Below are positions 1 through 6,375 of a stretch of DNA of 6,571 nt, in pieces. The position numbers and the translations under genes are program-made. The DNA is from CAMBDR01 sp046597185 (GTDB taxonomy: Bacteria > Pseudomonadota > Gammaproteobacteria > Burkholderiales > Burkholderiaceae_D). Within the stretch, counting starts at the first letter, position 1; every line of letters starts with the position of its first letter. The notes under the pieces were generated by a model that was not told the origin of the DNA, did not search any database, and worked only from the letters and a program-made list of their open reading frames with translations. Location: positions 1 through 6,571 of the forward strand of contig JBKJLF010000564.1 in assembly GCA_046597185.1 (NCBI GenBank), read 5' to 3'.

Positions 1-365
1 CATTCGTCGCGGCGCACCGCGAACTGATTCACAAAATTGGCGTGACCGGTGGTAAGGTTGAAAGCCGTATCGCTAATGCCGAAAAAGATGCCACGTACTT
101 ATTGGCAGCGGTAGAAGTGGTTGCGACTTATAAGCTGCATAATCTTAATCGTACCCGGCTGGAGAAAATCTTTCACCGCCTGTTCGGTGCGGCACAACTG
201 GATTTGGGTATTGAGGATCGATTTGGCCACATGGTCAAACCACGCGAGTGGTTTTTGGTGCCACTGCATGTGATTAATGCCGCAGTCGATTGCATTCGCG
301 ATGGTTCGATTGCCAATATGCACTACGATATTGCAACGGCCCGATTAATTGATGCGGGGGAATGA
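1..365 (+). CDS. GIY-YIG nuclease-domain protein (T5orf172/MUG113-like), C-terminal part only
   Basis: The frame is open from the left edge (first full codon at 3) to a TGA at 363-365, giving 120 residues of a longer protein whose start lies outside the window. The translation has the usual order of a compact GIY-YIG domain of the T5orf172/MUG113 sort. First comes HKIGVTGG, the KIG-T strand. An Arg follows in VESRIANAEKDATYL (the candidate catalytic Arg). Then a helix with RLEKIFHRLF carries the candidate metal-binding Glu and a His, and a PREWF motif near the end matches the conserved EWF of the family. These domains cut DNA in homing enzymes, repair proteins and phage or defence proteins, and are often fused behind another domain. 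The start and any N-terminal partner are not visible, so the role cannot be fixed. The gene converges on the transposase gene, with 145 bp between their stops. The domain call is by motif recognition; the biological role is unknown. Confidence 0.72.
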   Translation, partial: FVAAHRELIHKIGVTGGKVESRIANAEKDATYLLAAVEVVATYKLHNLNRTRLEKIFHRLFGAAQLDLGIEDRFGHMVKPREWFLVPLHVINAAVDCIRDGSIANMHYDIATARLIDAGE

Positions 366-385
366 ACATTATTATTTGCTAACGA

Positions 386-408
386 TGTCTCAAATTAATG
401 GACACATA
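386..408 (+). repeat. Left inverted motif of the RAYT unit
   Basis: This AT-rich stretch starts 21 bp after the stop of the nuclease-like gene. It contains TCAAATTAA (390-398), repeated exactly in inverse orientation at 1466-1474. It also contains ATTAATGGACACATA (394-408), which matches the inverse of 1428-1442 at 11 of 15 positions. The matching blocks overlap here but lie apart on the right side, so the two ends are related and not identical. AT-rich matches of this size could partly arise by chance. Confidence 0.4.
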
Positions 409-455
409 CCGCGCTGCCTGCCCGCCTTCTGCGCCGCAATATCCCCGGAAACCAT

Positions 456-507
456 GCCGCCCGACGCTACGCTTTAGCCGCCCGCAGGTAGTGGCTGCCC
501 CACTTGG
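456..507. repeat. REP-like palindromic cluster downstream of the RAYT gene
   Basis: Several small structures are packed here. GCCGCCCG occurs twice in direct orientation (456-463 and 477-484). Between and into them lies GCTA-CGCTT-TAGC (466-478), a 4-bp stem with a 5-nt loop. Its core TACGCTT resembles the centre of the common proteobacterial REP family of the type GGGTTACGCTTCGCTAACCC. Next, AGTGG (490-494) pairs with CCACT (500-504) around CTGCC. An overlapping alternative pairs GGTAG (487-491 region) with CTGCC through one G-T wobble, next to a GTAG tetranucleotide such as REPs carry. RAYT enzymes bind and cleave REP hairpins that usually flank their own gene, so the position fits. The stems are short and imperfect, so this would be a degenerate REP or a new variant. 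Confidence 0.4.
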
Positions 508-510
508 ATG

Positions 511-1203
511 TTAACCTTTGGTCTTTGCCGGGCGTCCGCGCTTGGCTGGGCCGACGCGGCGCGCAATGCGCTGCTCCAGATTGTTTTTAAAGCGCTCACT
601 GCCCAGGGCCCAGCCTTTGAGTACGGCCTGATTGAGCGCGTCGATTTCATCCGCAGCCGGGCTTTGTTGCAACAACTGCTGATATTGCGCTTCACGCTCG
701 AATGGCGTATTGCCCAGTGCCCAGTAGAGAGGGTGATCGGTAATGAGCGGATCATTTTGCAAGCCCACATGATGCGCATAACTGGACCAGCGATACGCGC
801 CCGGCTCTGCCACCATCCCGGCACGCACCGGGTTTTGTTCAATATAACGGCTGCATGCCATAAACCAGCGTTCCGAATCCACCACCGATGCTTTAAAACG
901 GCCCTGAAACAAGGTGCCGGTGCGCTGGTATTTATGGTTGAACCAGGGTACATAAAATCGGCCCACCCACTGCATCATCTTACCCAGGCCCTCGCTATCG
1001 ACGGGCGATGCCAGCAAATGTACATGGTTGCCCATCAACACATACGCATGCAGCGCCACCTTAAATTGTTTGGCGGCTTGGCCAAGCCAATGCAAAAATG
1101 CCAGATAATCGGCCTCTTCCCGGAAAATGGGTTGGCGATCCACGCCACGGTTAATAATATGGTGGGGTTGAAATGGAATAACGAGTCGGGGCAGGCGGGC
1201 CAT
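511..1203 (-). CDS. REP-associated tyrosine transposase (RAYT, IS200-like Y1/HUH family)
   Basis: This gene encodes 230 residues starting MARLPRLVIP, the typical opening of this family; the stop is TAA at 513-511. The ATG at 1203 is preferred over an in-frame TTG at 1224, because the added residues (MTQYPIP) come from a heptamer repeat and are not family-like. No clear Shine-Dalgarno precedes either start. The HUH motif is H60-V-H62 in VLMGNHVHLL, and the catalytic tyrosine is most likely Y120 in SRYIEQNPVRAGMV. The conserved YQRTGTLFQGRFK segment lies at 92-104, and WSSY follows the tyrosine helix. The C-terminal part (WALGSERF, then a basic RRVGPAKRGRPAKTK tail) is common in one large RAYT group and probably contacts DNA. 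Such proteins cut and rejoin single-stranded REP DNA, usually as single-copy, domesticated enzymes. The frame is complete with no visible lesion. It is divergent from gltB and convergent with the nuclease-like gene. Confidence 0.93.
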   Translation of the reverse strand: MARLPRLVIPFQPHHIINRGVDRQPIFREEADYLAFLHWLGQAAKQFKVALHAYVLMGNHVHLLASPVDSEGLGKMMQWVGRFYVPWFNHKYQRTGTLFQGRFKASVVDSERWFMACSRYIEQNPVRAGMVAEPGAYRWSSYAHHVGLQNDPLITDHPLYWALGNTPFEREAQYQQLLQQSPAADEIDALNQAVLKGWALGSERFKNNLEQRIARRVGPAKRGRPAKTKG

Positions 1204-1221
1204 GGGTATTGGGTATTGGGT
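1204..1221. repeat. Heptamer tandem repeat abutting the RAYT start codon
   Basis: GGGTATT occurs twice in tandem (1204-1210, 1211-1217), followed by a partial third copy GGGT. Read on the transposase strand it is ACCCAATACCCAATACCC directly before the ATG, where a ribosome binding site would be expected; no purine-rich SD is seen. Copy-number change here would alter the 5' leader and not the ATG-started reading frame. Confidence 0.7.
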
Positions 1222-1427
1222 CAAAGGCAGAAAATACCGCTATGGTAAGGCATTTTCGCCACATCGGTGCTGGTTTCGTGTTGCGGCATCGGCGCAGTTT
1301 TTGCAAATTTTCCCCGGCTATTTTCGCATCTTGTTTGCCTGTAAGTGAGATTTGCCAAATTTTGTCATGCCAGCACCAAATGAATCGACTTCACTCTTGA
1401 GCTTATGACCAGTTTCCACTTTTTTAC

Positions 1428-1489
1428 TATGTCCCCAATTATTTAAAATCAAAAAAATATGAAATTTAATTTGACACTGACCCCAATTA
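1428..1489. repeat. Paired TGWCCCCAATTA motifs with AT-rich core, right side of the RAYT unit
   Basis: TGTCCCCAATTA (1430-1441) and TGACCCCAATTA (1478-1489) are direct copies with one mismatch in 12, spaced 48 bp apart. Between them lies an AT-rich core containing TTAATTTGA (1466-1474), the inverse of a block on the other side of the transposase gene. On the transposase strand the copies read TAATTGGGGACA and TAATTGGGGTCA. From memory, strings like AATTGGGGTCAGAGT recur beside RAYT genes of this group in other proteobacteria. That memory has not been checked here. Confidence 0.5.
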
Positions 1490-1523
1490 AAGGGATTGAA
1501 ATTTTTGCTGCGTTGCGTTAAAT
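1471..1523 (+). promoter_or_regulatory. Candidate sigma-70 promoter(s) of gltBD
   Basis: There are two -35 candidates. TTGAAA (1496-1501) with TTAAAT (1518-1523) at 16-bp spacing gives 5/6 and 4/6 matches; transcription would start near 1530, about 30 nt before the gltB ATG. A perfect TTGACA lies further up (1471-1476), but I find no good -10 at 16-18 bp (GATTGA at 17 bp is poor). It sits between the two TGWCCCCAATTA copies. I looked for a sigma-54 GG-N10-GC pair, since nitrogen genes may use one, and found none in this leader. Other regulator sites were not recognised. Confidence 0.4.
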
Positions 1524-1548
1524 TGGCGGTTCGACTTCTTTTCGTGCT

Positions 1549-1552
1549 GGAG
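1549..1552 (+). promoter_or_regulatory. Ribosome binding site of gltB
   Basis: GGAG lies 7 nt before the ATG at 1560. It decides the start: an upstream in-frame TTG at 1554 would be only 1 nt from this SD and adds just two residues. Confidence 0.75.
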
Positions 1553-1559
1553 ATTGCTT

Positions 1560-4500
1560 ATGATTGCGCAAGGTTTATACGACCCATCTAATGAACATGA
1601 TGCCTGTGGCGTCGGCTTTATTGCCCATATAAAGGGTAATCGCAGCCATTCCGTGGTGGAGCAAGGTTTGTCGATTTTACGCAACCTTGATCATCGGGGC
1701 GCAGTCGGTGCCGATGAATTGATGGGCGATGGCGCGGGTATTCTGATTCAAATTCCCGATCAATTTTTCCGGGACGAAATGTTAAGCCAGGGCGTGGAGC
1801 TGCCACCCCCCGGCGAATATGGCGTGGGCATGGTGTTCTTGCCGAAAGAACATGCATCGCGCATTGCGTGTGAGCAAGAGATCGAGCGCGCCGTGCGCAT
1901 CGAGGGCCAGGTGGTATTGGGCTGGCGTGATGTGCCGATCGACCGCGATATGCCGATGTCGCCTACCGTGCGCGCCAAAGAACCGGTGATCCGGCAGATT
2001 TTTATCGGGCGCGGCCCCGACATCATGGTCACCGATGCGCTGGAGCGCAAATTGTATGTGATTCGTAAATCGTCCGGCCATGCGATTCAGGCGCTCAAAT
2101 TAATCCACGGTAAAGAATTCTTCGTGCCATCCATGTCGGCCCGTACCATCGTTTATAAAGGCTTGTTGCTGGCCAATCAGGTGGGTGTGTACTATCTGGA
2201 TTTGCAAGATTCGCGCTGTATCTCGGCGCTGGCCCTGGTGCATCAACGCTTTTCCACCAATACCTTCCCCGAATGGCCGCTGGCCCACCCGTATCGCCTG
2301 ATCGCGCATAACGGTGAAATTAACACCGTCAAAGGTAACTTCAACTGGATGCGTGCGCGCGAAGGCATCATGAAGTCGGCCGTGCTGGGCGACGATCTGA
2401 AAAAATTATTCCCGCTGATTTACGAAGGCCAATCCGATACCGCTTGCTTTGACAATGCGCTCGAATTGATGCTGATGGCAGGTTATCCGCTGGCCCAGGC
2501 GATGATGATGATGATTCCCGAGGCATGGGAAAATCATACCCTGATGGATGAAAACCGCCGCGCGTTTTACGAATACCACGCCGCCATGATGGAACCGTGG
2601 GACGGCCCCGCCGCGATGGCCTTTACCGATGGCCGCCATATCGGCGGTACGCTGGATCGTAACGGTTTGCGCCCTTCGCGCTACATTGTGACCGATGACG
2701 ACTTCGTGGTGATGGCGTCGGAATCGGGCGTGTTGCCGATTCCTGAATCGAAAATCATCAAAAAATGGCGCTTGCAGCCCGGCAAAATGTTTTTGATCGA
2801 TCTGGAAGCCGGTCGCATTATCGACGACAAAGAACTCAAAGACATGTACGCCAATACCAAGCCGTATAAAGCCTGGATTAATTCGGTGCGTATCAAGCTT
2901 GGTGCCATCAAACTGATTGAAGGCAAATTCGATAAAAACAAAGGTCTGGCCCAGGGCGAAAGCGTGCCGCTGAGCTTGCTGGATCGCCAGCAAGCCTTTG
3001 GTTATACGCAAGAGGATGTCAAGTTTCTGATGCAACCGCTGGCCGTGAACGGTGAAGAAGCCACCGGTTCGATGGGTAATGACTCGCCGCTGGCGGTGTT
3101 GTCCAACAAACTCAAACCGTTGTACCACTACTTCAAACAATTGTTTGCGCAAGTGACCAATCCACCAATCGACCCGATCCGGGAAGCGATGGTGATGTCG
3201 CTGGTGTCGTTTATCGGCCCACGCCCGAATTTGCTCGACACCAACAACATTAATCCGCCGATGCGGCTGGAAGTATCGCAACCCGTGCTCGATTTTACTG
3301 ATATGGTGCGTTTGCGCAATATCGGTGTGCATACCGGTGGCAAGTTTAAAGTGTATGAACTCAATATCTGTTACCCGGTGGCATGGGGTAAGCAAGGGAT
3401 TGAAGCGAGTATCGCCTCGTTGTGCGCGGAAGCGGTGGACGCGGTGAAGTCGGGCCATAATATTCTGGTGATTTCTGACCGCCATATCAATGCCAATCAG
3501 GTTGCGATTCCAGCTTTGCTCGCCACCTCCGCCATCCACTTGCATTTGGTGGCAACCAGCTTGCGCGCTTCCACTGGCTTGGTGGTAGAAACCGGTTCTG
3601 CGCGTGAAACCCACCACTTTGCCTTATTGGCGGGTTATGGGGCGGAAGCGGTACACCCTTACCTGGCACTGGAAACCTTGGTGCAGATGGCTGAAACCAT
3701 GTTGCCCGGGGGCTCGCCCAACCTCACCGCCGACAAAGCCATCTACAACTATACCAAGGGTATTGGCAAGGGCTTGATGAAAGTCATGTCGAAAATGGGT
3801 ATTTCAACCTATATGTCGTATTGCGGCGCGCAGATCTTTGAAGCGATAGGCTTGAACAGCGAATTTGTGAATAAATACTTCAAAGGCACTGCCTCCAATG
3901 TCGGTGGCATCGGGGTGTTTGATGTGGCTGAAGAAGCCTTGAATTTACATCGTGCCGCCTTTGGCAACGACCCGGTGTTGGCTCATGTGCTGGACGCGGG
4001 TGGCGAATATGCATACCGGATTCGCGGTGAAGACCATATGTGGACCCCGGATGCGATTGCCAAATTGCAGCACTCAACCCGCAGCAATAATTTCTCCACC
4101 TATAAAGAATACGCGCAAATTATCAACGACCAAAGTAAGCGCCATTTAACCTTGCGTGGGCTATTTGAATTCAAGCTCGACCCCAGCCGAGCGATTCCAC
4201 TGGATCAGGTGGAACCTGCCAAGGAAATCGTCAAGCGCTTTGCCACCGGGGCCATGTCTTTGGGGTCGATCAGTACCGAAGCGCATGCCACGCTGGCCGT
4301 GGCGATGAACCGCATTGGCGGCAAATCGAATACCGGTGAAGGTGGCGAAGATCCGGCGCGTTATGTGAATGAGTTTAAAGGCATCCAAATTAAACAGGGT
4401 GCCACCATGGCCAGCATTTTGGGCCAGCAGCAAGTGGTGGCGAATATTCCACTGCAAGAAGGGGATTCGTTACGTTCCAAAATCAAGCAGGTTGCCTCCG

Positions 4501-6284
4501 GGCGTTTTGGCGTGACCACCGAGTATTTAAATTCGGCCGATCAAATTCAGATCAAAATGGCGCAAGGGGCCAAACCGGGTGAAGGTGGGCAGTTGCCGGG
4601 CCATAAAGTGTCGGAATACATTGCCAAACTGCGTTTCTCGGTGCCCGGCGTGGGCTTGATTTCACCGCCGCCGCATCATGATATTTATTCGATTGAAGAT
4701 TTGGCGCAATTGATTCACGATTTGAAAAACGCCAATCCGCGTGCTTCGATCTCGGTGAAACTGGTGTCGGAAGTGGGCGTGGGCACGGTGGCCACCGGTG
4801 TCACCAAGGCCAAGGCCGATCATATCGTCATCGCCGGGCACGATGGCGGCACTGGCGCTTCGCCCTTGTCGTCGGTGAAGCATGCCGGTTCGCCATGGGA
4901 ACTGGGCTTGGCTGAAACCCAGCAAACCTTGGTATTGAATGGTTTGCGTACCCGAGTGCGGGTGCAAGCCGACGGCCAAATGAAAACCGGGCGCGATGTG
5001 GTTATTGCCGCGATGTTGGGGGCCGATGAAATTGGCTTTGCCACTGCGCCTTTGGTGGTGGAAGGCTGCATCATGATGCGCAAATGCCATCTCAACACTT
5101 GCCCGGTCGGCGTTGCGACACAAGACCCGGTGCTGCGCGCCAAATTTGCGGGCAAACCCGAGTATGTGGTGAACTATTTCTTCTTCGTGGCCGAAGAGGC
5201 GCGTCAATTGATGGCGCAATTGGGGATACGCACCTATGACGAATTGATCGGGCGGGCCGATTTATTGAATAAGTCCAAGGCGATTGAACATTGGAAGGCG
5301 CAAGGGCTGGATTTCAGCAAAATCTTCTATCAAGCCAGTTTGAACGATGGCAGCAAGCTCTACCACACCCTCGAACAAGACCACGGTTTGGAAAAGGCGC
5401 TGGATCACAAACTCATCACCCAGGCCAAAGCAGGCTTGGAAAAAGGCGAGCGGGTATCGTTTATCTCGCCGGTGCGCAACGTCAACCGCACGGTCGGAGC
5501 CATGTTGTCGGGCGAGCTGGTGCGCCGTTTTGGTCATGCCGGTTTGCCGGATGACACCATTCATATCCAATTGCAAGGCACGGCCGGGCAGTCTGCGGGG
5601 GCTTTTCTGGCGCATGGCATTACGCTTGATCTGGTGGGCGAGGGTAATGATTACGTCGGTAAAGGTTTGTCGGGTGGGCGCATCATTGTGCGCCCCAATA
5701 CCGAGTTCCGGGGCTGGGCGGTGGATAACATCATCGTCGGCAATACCGTGTTATACGGGGCGATTTCTGGCGAAGCCTTCTTCAATGGCGTGGCCGGTGA
5801 GCGTTTTGCCGTGCGTAACAGTGGTGCGATTGCGGTGGTGGAAGGCACAGGGGACCATGGTTGCGAATATATGACCGGGGGTACGGTGGTGGTGCTGGGG
5901 GAAACCGGGCGCAATTTTGCTGCGGGCATGTCCGGCGGGGTAGCCTATGTATATGATCCGCAAGGGCAATTTGCCGGCAAATGCAATACCGCCATGGTGA
6001 GCCTGGACCCGGTGTTGGCCAGTAGCGAGCAAAAAGCGCATGCCGATGCCGCCTTGTTGCATAGTGTGGCGCGCGGTGGCGTGGGCGAGTTGGATGAAGT
6101 GATCCTGAAGGGCTTGATTGAGCGTCATTTCAAATACACCGGCAGTACCCGGGCACGGGTATTGCTGGATGATTGGGCGAGCGCACGCGGCAAGTTTGTC
6201 AAAGTCTTCCCGACGGAATATCGACGCGCTTTGCTCGAAATGAATGCGAGCCAGGTTGGGCAAGATCAAAAGAAGGCCGCCTGA
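1560..6284 (+). CDS. gltB: Glutamate synthase (NADPH) large/alpha subunit
   Basis: A complete gene of 1574 residues, within the usual range for proteobacterial GltB. It is cytosolic and, with GltD, converts glutamine, 2-oxoglutarate and NADPH to two glutamates (GOGAT). The N-terminal class II amidotransferase domain spans about residues 16-430. Its nucleophile is Cys16 in EHDACGVGF, so a 15-residue propeptide is expected to be removed. HQRFSTN (228-234), HNGEINT (250-256) and DRNGLRP (366-372) line the glutamine site. The central domain (about 470-770) shows GSMGND (503-508) and QVTNPPIDPIRE (531-542). The FMN-binding synthase domain (about 860-1230) shows RFATGAMSLGSIS (893-905), GGKSNTGEGGED (920-931), AQGAKPGEGGQ (1001-1011) and GHDGGTGAS (1093-1101). 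Cys1170, Cys1176 and Cys1181 (C-x5-C-x4-C) bind the 3Fe-4S cluster. The GXGXG tail domain follows (about 1280-1500), with GTGDHGCEYMTGG from 1429 and GMSGG at 1456-1460. No key residue is missing and no frameshift is seen. gltD follows after 91 bp, as an operon. Confidence 0.98.
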   Translation: MIAQGLYDPSNEHDACGVGFIAHIKGNRSHSVVEQGLSILRNLDHRGAVGADELMGDGAGILIQIPDQFFRDEMLSQGVELPPPGEYGVGMVFLPKEHASRIACEQEIERAVRIEGQVVLGWRDVPIDRDMPMSPTVRAKEPVIRQIFIGRGPDIMVTDALERKLYVIRKSSGHAIQALKLIHGKEFFVPSMSARTIVYKGLLLANQVGVYYLDLQDSRCISALALVHQRFSTNTFPEWPLAHPYRLIAHNGEINTVKGNFNWMRAREGIMKSAVLGDDLKKLFPLIYEGQSDTACFDNALELMLMAGYPLAQAMMMMIPEAWENHTLMDENRRAFYEYHAAMMEPWDGPAAMAFTDGRHIGGTLDRNGLRPSRYIVTDDDFVVMASESGVLPIPESKIIKKWRLQPGKMFLIDLEAGRIIDDKELKDMYANTKPYKAWINSVRIKLGAIKLIEGKFDKNKGLAQGESVPLSLLDRQQAFGYTQEDVKFLMQPLAVNGEEATGSMGNDSPLAVLSNKLKPLYHYFKQLFAQVTNPPIDPIREAMVMSLVSFIGPRPNLLDTNNINPPMRLEVSQPVLDFTDMVRLRNIGVHTGGKFKVYELNICYPVAWGKQGIEASIASLCAEAVDAVKSGHNILVISDRHINANQVAIPALLATSAIHLHLVATSLRASTGLVVETGSARETHHFALLAGYGAEAVHPYLALETLVQMAETMLPGGSPNLTADKAIYNYTKGIGKGLMKVMSKMGISTYMSYCGAQIFEAIGLNSEFVNKYFKGTASNVGGIGVFDVAEEALNLHRAAFGNDPVLAHVLDAGGEYAYRIRGEDHMWTPDAIAKLQHSTRSNNFSTYKEYAQIINDQSKRHLTLRGLFEFKLDPSRAIPLDQVEPAKEIVKRFATGAMSLGSISTEAHATLAVAMNRIGGKSNTGEGGEDPARYVNEFKGIQIKQGATMASILGQQQVVANIPLQEGDSLRSKIKQVASGRFGVTTEYLNSADQIQIKMAQGAKPGEGGQLPGHKVSEYIAKLRFSVPGVGLISPPPHHDIYSIEDLAQLIHDLKNANPRASISVKLVSEVGVGTVATGVTKAKADHIVIAGHDGGTGASPLSSVKHAGSPWELGLAETQQTLVLNGLRTRVRVQADGQMKTGRDVVIAAMLGADEIGFATAPLVVEGCIMMRKCHLNTCPVGVATQDPVLRAKFAGKPEYVVNYFFFVAEEARQLMAQLGIRTYDELIGRADLLNKSKAIEHWKAQGLDFSKIFYQASLNDGSKLYHTLEQDHGLEKALDHKLITQAKAGLEKGERVSFISPVRNVNRTVGAMLSGELVRRFGHAGLPDDTIHIQLQGTAGQSAGAFLAHGITLDLVGEGNDYVGKGLSGGRIIVRPNTEFRGWAVDNIIVGNTVLYGAISGEAFFNGVAGERFAVRNSGAIAVVEGTGDHGCEYMTGGTVVVLGETGRNFAAGMSGGVAYVYDPQGQFAGKCNTAMVSLDPVLASSEQKAHADAALLHSVARGGVGELDEVILKGLIERHFKYTGSTRARVLLDDWASARGKFVKVFPTEYRRALLEMNASQVGQDQKKAA

Positions 6285-6294
6285 CATTGACGGA

Positions 6295-6314
6295 TGCCGG
6301 GCTGCGGCCCGGCA
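6295..6314 (+). promoter_or_regulatory. GC-rich hairpin in the gltB-gltD spacer
   Basis: TGCCGGGC (6295-6302) pairs perfectly with GCCCGGCA (6307-6314) around a TGCG loop, giving an 8-bp stem just 10 nt after the gltB stop. On the + strand it is followed by an A-rich, not T-rich, tract, so it is unlikely to be a strong intrinsic terminator. An mRNA-stability or processing hairpin that tunes the GltB:GltD ratio is the more natural reading, but this is inference. Confidence 0.6.
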
Positions 6315-6322
6315 ATGAGTCT

Positions 6323-6356
6323 GCAAAAAAAATTGGCAAAAAATTCGGCAAAAATT
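6323..6356 (+). repeat. Three A-tract repeats before gltD
   Basis: GC followed by A8, A6 and A5 and then TT occurs three times (starting at 6323, 6336 and 6348), with a period of 12-13 bp. This A-rich single-stranded leader lies between the hairpin and the gltD SD. TTGGCA (6333-6338) with TATACC (6356-6361) at 17 bp resembles a weak promoter. Its start point would fall inside or next to the gltD SD, which makes it doubtful. Confidence 0.5.
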
Positions 6357-6365
6357 ATACCAGAT

Positions 6366-6369
6366 GAGG
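6366..6369 (+). promoter_or_regulatory. Ribosome binding site of gltD
   Basis: GAGG (within GAGGT) lies 6 nt before the gltD ATG at 6376, good spacing for independent translation initiation in the operon. Confidence 0.75.
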
Positions 6370-6375
6370 TAAGTA

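Larger units (their letters stand above)
366..510. other. Convergent intergenic region with short GC-rich palindromes
   Basis: These 145 bp separate the 3' ends of the nuclease-like gene (+) and the transposase gene (-). The first 45 bp are AT-rich and include the left inverted motif; the rest is GC-rich and holds REP-like hairpins. No hairpin is followed by a T-run on either strand, so I do not call an intrinsic terminator, although convergent 3' ends are a natural place for one. Confidence 0.5.
386..1489 (-). mobile_element. Candidate RAYT unit: transposase gene plus flanking inverted motifs
   Basis: This unit of about 1.1 kb is proposed from sequence flanking the transposase gene. On the left, the + strand reads TGTCTCAAATTAATGG then ACACATA (386-408). 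On the right, the - strand contains TGTCAAATTAA (1476-1466) and ATAATTGGGGACATA (1442-1428). The 9-mer TCAAATTAA/TTAATTTGA is perfect between 390-398 and 1466-1474. ATTAATGGACACATA (394-408) matches 11 of 15 bases of the inverted 1428-1442 copy. REP-like palindromes lie inside the left end. Classical IS200/Y1 elements do not rely on terminal inverted repeats, and RAYTs are usually single-copy and immobile themselves, so this is a unit inferred from motifs and not a proven insertion sequence. Exact ends and any target site cannot be set from one copy. Confidence 0.45.
1204..1559. other. Non-coding divergent region between RAYT gene and gltB
   Basis: The 356 bp between two divergent starts contain no credible gene; the small open frames present have no family-like content. 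The left two thirds have mixed composition. From about 1420 the sequence becomes AT-rich, with A-tracts around 1447-1458, two TGWCCCCAATTA motifs, and the likely gltB promoter and leader. I see no riboswitch, tRNA or clear intrinsic terminator. Confidence 0.6.

Noticed and set aside
508..1248. Long + strand open frame of about 246 codons opposite the RAYT gene
   Set aside because: It is the antisense shadow of a clear RAYT coding sequence; its translation has no recognisable family motif.
1266..1377. Inverted pair GGTGCTGG (1266-1273) / CCAGCACC (1370-1377)
   Set aside because: An 8-bp match about 100 bp apart is roughly what chance allows in a 350-bp region, and the flanks do not extend the pairing.
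1209..1400. Small + strand open frame (63 codons) in the divergent region
   Set aside because: No convincing SD and no recognised motif; it overlaps the heptamer repeat and probable RAYT leader.
1491..1508. Possible sigma-54 promoter upstream of gltB
   Set aside because: The GG and GC dinucleotides are 12 bp apart instead of 10, and the surrounding bases do not fit the consensus.
2501..2516. GATGATGATGATGATT trinucleotide run in gltB encoding four Met (315-318)
   Set aside because: It lies in a Met-rich helix before IPEAW, as is usual in GltB, so it reads as ordinary coding sequence and not as a regulatory or slippage site.
2406..3617. Long - strand open frame of about 400 codons inside gltB
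   Set aside because: It is antisense to conserved GltB coding sequence and its His/Arg/Gln-rich translation is typical of a shadow frame in this codon usage.
6295..6332. Intrinsic terminator between gltB and gltD
   Set aside because: The stem is strong, but it is followed by A-runs on the coding strand; no T-tract follows it, and gltD must be expressed with gltB.
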